Shown: piece by piece, positions 45,668 to 52,567 of the stretch
Layout: every line of letters begins with the position of its first letter
Numbering within the stretch: the first letter of the stretch is position 1
NCBI GenBank assembly: GCA_028874215.1
Contig: JAPPLF010000018.1
Span: 16,980 to 80,979 of the forward strand
DNA length: 64,000 nucleotides
DNA from: Acidobacteriota bacterium
GTDB lineage: Bacteria; Acidobacteriota; UBA6911; RPQK01; JAJDTT01
Direction of reading: 5' to 3'
The notes under the pieces: generated by a model
What the model saw: the letters and a program-made list of their open reading frames with translations, nothing else
Database searches by the model: none
What the model was told of the DNA's origin: nothing
Made by a program: the position numbers and the translations under genes

Positions 45668-47715
45668 TGTGTTCCTCCGGCATCGGCGAGCGCGAGCGGC
45701 CACACAGCGTCACATCCGCGGCGGCGAAGTTCCCAGGTGAGAACTGTGAAGGTCCATCGGGAGTCCACGATATCGTCCATCAATAGCACGGGGCTCTTGA
45801 GAATGGCGGTTTTGTCGACTGTCACCGATCCAACGATGTTTCGCGCTTGCTTGTCGCTGTTTTCCATCGTTTTCTGTTCCGGACGGTCCTCTTTTTTTAC
45901 CATCGTTACGCGGAATGGAAGCCCGAGCGCTGCTGCGAGACGCCGGGCGAAGTCAGGAACAAGGTCCGGATGGCAGTAGGACGGAACGGCGGTGACCCAT
46001 TCCGGGAACGGATCGGGCCGCCACTGTCGCACCAGAGAAACACAAGCGTCTACGAGAGAGTCGGAGAATCTGTTGTCTACGTACTTTCCTTGCCGTACGA
46101 GATCCCCCCAGCCGTCGTCTGCCCAGGCACTGAGCGCTCTGCCGCGTTCTGCCTGATGATCGCGATCGATCCGCTTGCCTGGTGGCCAAGTCCGCCGTGG
46201 TCTAATGATCAGGCTATTGCGGCGCAAAAATGCAACGGCCTCACGAACTCGTTGCGGTGCTACTGTCGTGGATAAATTTGGGAGGTTTGGCGAAAAAACA
46301 TTCTTGGACTCGCCGTCCAGGGACCGGATCAGGAACTCCATATGGCCGGAGGGCAGTCCGATGTACTCCTGCATTTGTGCTAGCTCAGTATGCCGCAGGT
46401 CAGTGAGCCGTCGCGCTCGATTCCAGAACTCTTGACTCAAGGTTGCAGCCGTGAGCTGCCACTTCGCTCCCAGCTTGGCGATCGGCGCCGGCGACTCCAG
46501 GGAAAGTAGTTGAAAGGTTTTTTCTATTCGACGGTAACTGACGTTAACCGCCATTTGAATCTCGCGGAACGAAAGGCCATCGGGAGCATCTTCCAGTGCC
46601 GAGACCACCGCGTCGACCTCATTTTCGGTCGGGAAAGCACTTCTGATGAAATAGTCTGCGATCTCCGTATCCTCGTGACCGCTCAGGAGCACCCCGTATG
46701 CCGCTCTGAGTGCCCGCCCCGCCCGTCCGACCTGTTGGTAGTAGGCCACGACCGAGCCAGGGGCTTGGTAGTGAATTACAAATGCCAGATCCGGTTTATC
46801 GAATCCCATCCCTAGAGCCGTTGTTGCAACCAGCGCCTTGAGTTCGTTGTCGAGCAAGGCTTGCTCCAGTTCCGGTCGGCCCGCACCGGATCTGCTCGTG
46901 TATGCGGCCACGTTGAGACCGCGTGACCGGAGCCAGGAGGCCACGAGTTCGGCGTCGCGAACCGTCAGCGTATAGACAATTCCGCTGCCGGAGAGCGACC
47001 GCAACTGATCGGCCAGCCAGGCGAGACGCTCGGATTGGCTCGGCAGGCGGATGGTCTGAAGGGTGAGTGACGGGCGGGAAAGGTCACCCCGTGAAACCTC
47101 AAGATTCGGTCCAAGAATGTCTTCCAAGTCGGCCATGACACGGTCGTTTGCCGTCGCGGTGGTTGCCAATAGGCGGAGATTTGGCGGTAGCGTACGGACT
47201 ATGCCTTCAATCAGACGATAATGGGGACGGAAATCATGACCCCAGTCCGATATGCAGTGCGCTTCGTCGATAACGAGCAGTGAGACCCGGTTCGCCACCG
47301 TCCACAGCACTTCCCGTAAGAACCTCTCGTTGGCCAATCGTTCCGGAGAAATGATAAGGATGTCCGTCTCATCGCGACGGACCGCTTCCTCTACTTCGCT
47401 CCAACGTTCCCGATTGTTTGAGTTGATCGTCTCGGCCCGGATTCCCATCCGTTCCGCTGCCAAAATCTGGTTTCGCATCAACGCCAGCAGGGGACTGACG
47501 AGTAGTGTCGGACCCAAACCCGCCTCACGCAGGAGCATTGTCGCAATGAAGTAGACGAAGCTCTTGCCCCAGCCTGTTTTCTGGACCACTAACAGCCGGC
47601 CTTTTCCCTCTACGACATGGCGAACAGCCTCTTCCTGACCGGTCCGGAAACGGACGCCGGAATCACCAACGCCTGCCCGAAGGAGCGACAAGGCACGACG
47701 CGAAATGTATCTCAC
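45664..47715 (-). CDS. RecQ-like superfamily 2 helicase fused to a C-terminal phosphoribosyltransferase domain
   Basis: 683 residues from GTG 47715 (GGAG upstream). Helicase motifs: Walker A KTGWGKS at 46-52, [19 protein letters not shown] around 149-166, TATAN near 187, [14 protein letters not shown] near 298-310 and QVGRAGR at 328-334. The region after motif VI keeps the RecQ arrangement ([17 protein letters not shown]) but the zinc-binding cysteines are absent. From about residue 520 the protein changes to a type I PRTase: [19 protein letters not shown] and the PRPP loop [13 protein letters not shown] at 643-655. No HRDC domain. The fusion plus coupled DprA-like gene looks like a two-gene conflict/defence module. 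Its base composition is less GC-biased than the flanks. Confidence 0.87.
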   Translation of the reverse strand: MRYISRRALSLLRAGVGDSGVRFRTGQEEAVRHVVEGKGRLLVVQKTGWGKSFVYFIATMLLREAGLGPTLLVSPLLALMRNQILAAERMGIRAETINSNNRERWSEVEEAVRRDETDILIISPERLANERFLREVLWTVANRVSLLVIDEAHCISDWGHDFRPHYRLIEGIVRTLPPNLRLLATTATANDRVMADLEDILGPNLEVSRGDLSRPSLTLQTIRLPSQSERLAWLADQLRSLSGSGIVYTLTVRDAELVASWLRSRGLNVAAYTSRSGAGRPELEQALLDNELKALVATTALGMGFDKPDLAFVIHYQAPGSVVAYYQQVGRAGRALRAAYGVLLSGHEDTEIADYFIRSAFPTENEVDAVVSALEDAPDGLSFREIQMAVNVSYRRIEKTFQLLSLESPAPIAKLGAKWQLTAATLSQEFWNRARRLTDLRHTELAQMQEYIGLPSGHMEFLIRSLDGESKNVFSPNLPNLSTTVAPQRVREAVAFLRRNSLIIRPRRTWPPGKRIDRDHQAERGRALSAWADDGWGDLVRQGKYVDNRFSDSLVDACVSLVRQWRPDPFPEWVTAVPSYCHPDLVPDFARRLAAALGLPFRVTMVKKEDRPEQKTMENSDKQARNIVGSVTVDKTAILKSPVLLMDDIVDSRWTFTVLTWELRRRGCDAVWPLALADAGGTQ

Positions 47716-47837
47716 GCTCCGATTCTCCCTACGGAGTTACGAAGACTGTTTGCTGATCTGGTCACCGCAATCTCGACCTCGAATCGGATCGAGGTCAGAT
47801 ACAGTTATTCTACCGTCTGCCTCCCACATGCTCTCTA

Positions 47838-48426
47838 TAACGAGCCCGACTGCTCCAGCATGGAGGTGCCGGGCATCTATGGTTGCGCCGGCCTCTCGGA
47901 CATCGTCTTCATGTTCAGCCGGGACGGCATCACGTTCACCCATTTTCGCGAGGCCTTCATCCGTCCCGGGCGGGACATCCGGAACTGGCACGGCAGGGCC
48001 ATCGAAGTGGGACCCACGCTGGTTCCCACCGGCGACGGGGAGATGTCCCTTTACTTCGTGGAGAATTACGGAACCCAGACGGTCAAGATCCGGCGCGGCG
48101 TGCTGCGGGAAGACGGGTTCGTCTCGCTGCAGGGCAACTTCGAGGGCGGATCGGTCCGGACCCGGCCCTTCCGCTTCTCAGGCTCCCGGCTCACGCTGAA
48201 CTACTCCACCTCGGCCGCGGGGAGCCTCCGGGTCGAGATCCAGGACCAGCGGGGAGATCCCCTGGAGGGCTTTGGCCTGGACGATTGCAAGTTGATCTTC
48301 GGCGACGAGCTACAGCGGACCGTCACGTGGAAGGGCGGCTCCGACCTGTCTGCCCTGGCCGGTCAGACCGTGCGAATGAAGATCGAAATCCGCGACGGCG
48401 ACCTCTTCTCGCTGCAGTTCCATTAG
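47838..48426 (+). pseudogene. headless duplicate of propeller paralogue 4 (right copy of the long direct repeat)
   Basis: From about codon NEPDCSSMEVPG onward the sequence encodes the last about 190 residues of paralogue 4 to the same QFH stop. The N-terminal 330 residues, signal peptide included, are missing. Open frame upstream of 47838 is antisense to the helicase gene and unrelated. A 9-nt deletion removes TWI from the GITWIYG block and a few residues differ (for example GYGLDD to GFGLDD), but the frame is intact. Sequence drift is very low, so the duplication is recent. Any product would lack the propeller and secretion signal. Confidence 0.88.
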
Positions 48427-48716
48427 GAACGCTTGGAGGGGGGACTTTCTTGTCCCCCCTTACCCTTACGCTCGTAAAGTGCATTCCGTGCAAGGTTGTC
48501 GGCGGAGTCCAAGCCGGCACCGCGAGCGTGGATCAACTTTAATGAGTCGTCTTGCAGCCGACATAGCCGGTCAAATCGGTTCTCGGAAATGCGGCCTTGT
48601 GCCAGTCGAACCAAGTCGGCCTGGACCAGTGCCGAGATCGAGGTTCCTGCTTCTGCTGCCTTGATCCGGCAAAGCCGGTAAGTTTCATCGTCCACGGACA
48701 CGGTTATTGTCTTCAC
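48423..48716 (-). CDS. ribbon-helix-helix (CopG/VapB-type) antitoxin, orphan, altered C-terminus
   Basis: 97 residues from GTG 48716. MKTITVSVDDETYRLCRIKA is the RHH DNA-binding arm and helix, followed by AGTSISALVQADLVRLA. The later RGAGLDSADNLARNALYER matches the end of VapB-like antitoxins paired with PIN toxins. After it the frame reads GKGGQESPPSKRS and stops inside the boundary of the duplicated segment; its TAA overlaps the TAG of the pseudogene. A hairpin at 48438-48459 lies within this tail. The toxin gene expected downstream is missing, apparently replaced by the duplication. Confidence 0.8.
   Translation of the reverse strand: MKTITVSVDDETYRLCRIKAAEAGTSISALVQADLVRLAQGRISENRFDRLCRLQDDSLKLIHARGAGLDSADNLARNALYERKGKGGQESPPSKRS
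48438..48459. repeat. GGGGGGAC palindrome at the duplication junction
   Basis: GGGGGGAC-TTTCTT-GTCCCCCC forms a perfect 8-bp stem with a 6-nt loop, 12 nt from the end of the duplicated segment. Its GGGGAC half resembles the elements at 6496, 29319 and 31021. It may also act as a transcription stop between the converging reading frames. Confidence 0.55.
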
Positions 48717-48809
48717 GTTGATCCCACAGTTTCAAAATCCCTTTGACTAATAGGATGCCGGGGGGGGCTCCTCTCAATGTCGAAAGAATGAGTCGCTGTT
48801 CGTAAGGAG

Positions 48810-49451
48810 TCATCCCTTGCACCACTGGTGCAGCCCGTCGATCTGGGTTAGAAACTTCGTCTGCCCTCCATGGCTGGGATGCCGCACTTGAATGATCGTC
48901 CTCCGATCGACCAGGCGGCGTGCCGTTTTCGCCGCGTCGTTGCCGATGGCGACCAGCCTGCGCGGCCGCAGGAGCCGGATGAGTTCGTCGAGAAACTCCT
49001 CGCCGATTCTGCGCTCGTCAGCGGTGTGAGGACGGTTGCTGAAGGGGTTTCCCGGCCTGTGCGGATGCAAGGGGAATACATTCCACAGGAAGACCGATGA
49101 CTCGATTCGCGAGAGAGCCCTCCAGATGACGGTGGCGGTCTGCTCAGAAACTTTTTCGCCTCTTGTCGGCCGCCTTACCGAAAGGCCCCAGCGTTCGGCG
49201 TGCTCGTGCAGGTGGACGTCGTCCGTAAAGGCGAGTCCCGTCCGCCGCCCGCCCCGGTGGCCGGGGTCGCGGCCGATCCAGAGAAAATCGACGTCCCGTT
49301 TCGCCGCTGCCTCCAAAATGGAATGCAGCGTCGTACAACGAAGCTGCGGCGCGTCGTCGCGGTCGTACCGGACGCAACGCTCCGAATACGGGTTGAAGGT
49401 GTTCTCAAGACTCAGTTCGCGCAGAGCCTCCACGAACTGTATTGGCGTCAC
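48810..49451 (-). CDS. uracil-DNA glycosylase superfamily protein
   Basis: 213 residues. GTG 49451 has AAGGAG about 9 nt upstream; the longer open frame upstream has no plausible start. UDG-superfamily motifs: LWIGRDPGHRGGRRTGLAF at about 58-75 (motif 1 with G-x-DPG), NVFPLHP at 124-130, VAIGNDAAKTARRL and the leucine/histidine-loop equivalent VRHPSHGG at 189-196. It lacks an obvious four-cysteine iron-sulfur cluster, so it is not a typical family 4 or 5 enzyme. It could repair deaminated bases, or act in defence given its place beside the RecQ/DprA cassette; the second is speculation. Confidence 0.8.
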   Translation of the reverse strand: MTPIQFVEALRELSLENTFNPYSERCVRYDRDDAPQLRCTTLHSILEAAAKRDVDFLWIGRDPGHRGGRRTGLAFTDDVHLHEHAERWGLSVRRPTRGEKVSEQTATVIWRALSRIESSVFLWNVFPLHPHRPGNPFSNRPHTADERRIGEEFLDELIRLLRPRRLVAIGNDAAKTARRLVDRRTIIQVRHPSHGGQTKFLTQIDGLHQWCKG

Positions 49452-49675
49452 GGAATCCCGTCTCCTTCGCCGAGGATAGCAAGTTAGCGGTCGTACGCGT
49501 ACAAACGGCCGCGGCGCTTGCCGGTGATCTCTCGCGATACCTTGTGCGGCCAGTAGATCCATCGCCGAGGCCGTAGTGTGAAAAGAGGGGTTCGAAGGGA
49601 GGGGATCGTGGGCAGGCGGGACGGGCTTCGGCCGGTGGCCGCCGACCGGTCGATCGGCGGCCACCAGGCTTCGAA

Positions 49676-50485
49676 TCATAGTCTCCAGCCGGGGCGGTGT
49701 CCGCGGCGGGCTCCGGGTCGCCCTCTCCGGTCGCGGAACTTCTCGATCTGCTTCAACTGTTCCGGCGTCAGCAGCGCGGAGAACGACTCTCTCGCGGATT
49801 TATGCGCCTCCTGAATCTGCTGCCTCACGTCACTCCCCTCGATGACGAGTTCACCGACCCTGGCGGGCGAAGACTCCTCCATCTCCAGTTGTTCCCGCAG
49901 TTGGGTCCGGATGCCGGCGCCCTTCTCCCGGAGAGAGGACATGGCGGCCTTGTGGGTCTCTCGCAGCTTCTTGACCTCGGCCATCTGCTCCTCGGTCAGG
50001 CCCAGCCGTTTCAGAGCCCGGTGGGGAGGCAGCGCGGACCGTCGGAGAGCCCCGCGCCCCCGTGCTTTTCCGATCTTCTCCTTTTGTTCCGCTGTCAGCA
50101 GATCGGAAAAAGATTTCCGCATGGCTTGCCGCGCCTCCCGAATCTGCTGCCGCACGTCGTGCCCCTCTTTGACGAGTTCGCCGACCTGGGAGGCGGAAGA
50201 CTCGTCCGTCCCCAGTTGTTCCCGCAGTTGGGTCCGGATGCCGGCTCCCTTTTCCCGGAGAGAGGACATGGTGGCCTTGTGGCTCTCTCGCAGCTTCTTG
50301 ACCTCGGCCATCTGCTCCTCGGTCAACCCCAGCCGCTTCAGCGCCCGTTCGGCAGGAAGGCCACCCGATCGGAAAGCCCTGCGCCCGGGTCCGGCCTGTT
50401 GATTGTGGAGAGCGGCGAGGGTGCCTCCCAGAAGGGTGACTCCCAGCAGCCCGACGATCCAGAACTTGGGTTGTTTGATGCTCAT
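49676..50485 (-). CDS. Spy/CpxP-like (LTxxQ) periplasmic protein with internal duplication
   Basis: 269 residues; GAAGGAG precedes the ATG at 50485. An N-terminal hydrophobic segment (FWIVGLLGVTLLGGTLAAL) exports or anchors it. Two near-identical modules of about 105 residues follow, each with RALKRLGLTEEQMAEVKKLR at the front and a second LTxxQ (LTAEQKEKI, LTPEQLKQI) at the end. Spy-family proteins are helical envelope chaperones of about 140-160 residues, so this is a tandem duplication of the whole fold. The 224 nt upstream of the UDG gene start show nothing recognisable. Confidence 0.82.
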   Translation of the reverse strand: MSIKQPKFWIVGLLGVTLLGGTLAALHNQQAGPGRRAFRSGGLPAERALKRLGLTEEQMAEVKKLRESHKATMSSLREKGAGIRTQLREQLGTDESSASQVGELVKEGHDVRQQIREARQAMRKSFSDLLTAEQKEKIGKARGRGALRRSALPPHRALKRLGLTEEQMAEVKKLRETHKAAMSSLREKGAGIRTQLREQLEMEESSPARVGELVIEGSDVRQQIQEAHKSARESFSALLTPEQLKQIEKFRDRRGRPGARRGHRPGWRL

Positions 50486-50745
50486 GACGTTACTCGCTCC
50501 TTCCTTGGGTGACGCGCCGGCCCCCGATGAGGCGTCGGCGCCGTTTCCCGACATTCGCCTTGTGGGTTTCTCCTCGCTCCACACATCCCCATAAAACGAA
50601 TGAGCGGGTCCGATGTTTCAATCGGCCACACCGCCGCCAAATTGACTCAAGGCCGGACGAATCAATAAAATCGGCCGGAAAAGAGAAGCTTCGGCGGGGT
50701 CGCATCCAAGTGAAATTCGGCGGTACAGGTCTGCAAGTCCCGGAC

Positions 50746-52563
50746 ATGCTTCGCTCTTCCGGGGGTCTGTCGGCCGCCTTGCTGACGGTCTTCATCGCGC
50801 TTCCGGGTAATTCCGGCAACGCCGGACCCCTTCCCGAGCCGAACCTGTCTTCCCTTTTTCCCCTGGGAGGACGGCCCGGCGCTCAGGTCCGGGTCACGGT
50901 TCGGGGCGAGCAATTGGCTTCCGCGCGAGCGGTCTGGTTCGACTCGCCGGGACTGAACGCCGAGATCGTGAGTGCCGAGGCGAAGGATGAGGAAAATGCC
51001 GGGACCGAAACGTCGCCCGAATCCGGCGCGGATCGGCTGTCCCTCCGGGTCTCCATCGATCCGAACGAAAAGCCCGGAGAGCGGCGGTTGCGTGTCGTGA
51101 CTCCAGGAGGTCTCTCCAACTCGCTCCCCTTCTGGGTGCACCGGGAAGCCACTCAAATGGAAGCGGAGAGCGCTCATGAGCTTCCGGACGGAGCCCAGGC
51201 CCTGAAGCGTTATCCCCTGGCCGTTCACGGCCGGATCACCCGGCGGGGCGAAGTGGACGACTACTCGTTCCACGCGCCGGCGGGGACGACTCTGCGGTTC
51301 CAGGTCGTCTCCAGTCCGGCTCTGGACCCGGCCATCACTCTCTACGAGAGGTCCGGCGGCTGGTTCGATCCCAAGGGAACCCGGCGAATCGCATTCAACG
51401 ACGAAGACGTTTTCTATCCGGGGTCGAGCGCCGAGCCGGCATTGAGCCACCGGTTCTATGAAGCGGGCACCTACTTCGTCCGGGTCAGCAGTTTCATGGG
51501 CACGGCCAGCCCCGACCACGCTTACGTACTGCGGGTCGTCCCGGAGCAGGATCGAGGGGAGCCCGCCGGCTCCGCGCAGGGTCCGGACCCGGCTCCCGCG
51601 AATTGGGAGGAACGCAGTTGGACCCGCAAGTTGGCGACCGACCGCATGAAGACCTTGTGGACCCGGGCCGTGCCGTCCCTGGCCTCCCGGCCGGAGGGAG
51701 AATCCGATTCCGAGACGGGCGAATCCGCTCCCGGCGCGAAACCCGATCCTTTCGCTCCCATCCCCGTGGTTTCTCTGGACGGCGGGCAGCCGCCGGAAAC
51801 GGAGCCGGCCCGAATCACTCTGCCCACCCTGCTCACGGGAGTGATTCAGCGTCCCGGCGAGATCCATCGCGTCCGTTTTTCCGCCGCGGTGGGAGACCGC
51901 ATCGTGCTGGAGGTGGAGACCCCCGGCAAGACGGTCCCGCTGTTCAACCCGTACCTGAAACTCGTCGATGCCGACGGAGTGGAGGTTCTGACCAACGTCC
52001 ATTCCATCCTCAACTCGAATTCTGAAATCCAGAAGCAGATTCATCCCAAGACCACCCATGCCTTCCCCAGGGCAGGCGAGTTCACGCTGGAAATCCGTGA
52101 CATCACGGCGACCTACGGGGACGCGGAAATGAGGTACCGGGTGATGGTTCGTCCCCAGGTCCCCCACATGGGGAAGGTCCACATCGAAAACGAGGTGCTG
52201 AACCTGGAGGCGGGCCGGGCCGGCAGGCTGAGTGTGATCACGGATCAGGAGGAGGGCTTCGAGGGCGCCATCATGCTCACCGTGGAGGGCCTTCCTCCCG
52301 GCGTCGAGACGGTGACCGCCACCGAGACCGAGCCGGTCACGCCGCTGGCCATCAACCGGGGCCGGGAAGAACGGTACGTGGCCCAAAACAAGAAGGCGAC
52401 GTTCGTGCTCGTCGCCTCGCCCGACGCGCCGGAGACCCCCCGGCCGGTCAAGGTCCGGGTCTCGGCTCAACCCGTGGTGGAGGGTCTTCTGGGCCCCGTC
52501 ACCCCGGTCAAGGAGTTGTTCGTCATGGTGCTCCCGACGAGGGAAGCGAACCGAGAGGAATGA
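50746..52563 (+). CDS. secreted protein with pre-peptidase C-terminal-like domains, partner of the DUF1549 protein
   Basis: About 605 residues from ATG 50746 (GTG 50710 is an alternative); MLRSSGGLSAALLTVFIALP is the signal peptide. An IPT/TIG-like domain comes first (LFPLGGRPGAQVRVTVRGEQ). Two PPC-like beta-sandwich domains follow, at about 150-270 (ITRRGEVDDYSFHAPAGTTL) and 345-470 (VIQRPGEIHRVRFSAAVGD). The C-terminal VKVRVSAQPVVEG is Ig-like. No catalytic motif was recognised. The stop is 4 nt from the ATG of the DUF1549/DUF1553 gene, and this three-gene order with a DUF1501 protein is common in Planctomycetota and Acidobacteriota. Confidence 0.75.
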   Translation: MLRSSGGLSAALLTVFIALPGNSGNAGPLPEPNLSSLFPLGGRPGAQVRVTVRGEQLASARAVWFDSPGLNAEIVSAEAKDEENAGTETSPESGADRLSLRVSIDPNEKPGERRLRVVTPGGLSNSLPFWVHREATQMEAESAHELPDGAQALKRYPLAVHGRITRRGEVDDYSFHAPAGTTLRFQVVSSPALDPAITLYERSGGWFDPKGTRRIAFNDEDVFYPGSSAEPALSHRFYEAGTYFVRVSSFMGTASPDHAYVLRVVPEQDRGEPAGSAQGPDPAPANWEERSWTRKLATDRMKTLWTRAVPSLASRPEGESDSETGESAPGAKPDPFAPIPVVSLDGGQPPETEPARITLPTLLTGVIQRPGEIHRVRFSAAVGDRIVLEVETPGKTVPLFNPYLKLVDADGVEVLTNVHSILNSNSEIQKQIHPKTTHAFPRAGEFTLEIRDITATYGDAEMRYRVMVRPQVPHMGKVHIENEVLNLEAGRAGRLSVITDQEEGFEGAIMLTVEGLPPGVETVTATETEPVTPLAINRGREERYVAQNKKATFVLVASPDAPETPRPVKVRVSAQPVVEGLLGPVTPVKELFVMVLPTREANREE

Positions 52564-52567
52564 GGGA

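Noticed and set aside
43237..48426. Reading 43.2-48.4 kb as an assembly error caused by the long repeat
   Set aside because: The copies differ at scattered positions and by a 9-nt indel, and the flanks are different on each side, which argues for two real copies. Long reads would settle it.
48438..48459. Rho-independent terminator
   Set aside because: The stem is strong but no T-tract follows on either strand. It lies inside the altered tail of the antitoxin frame.
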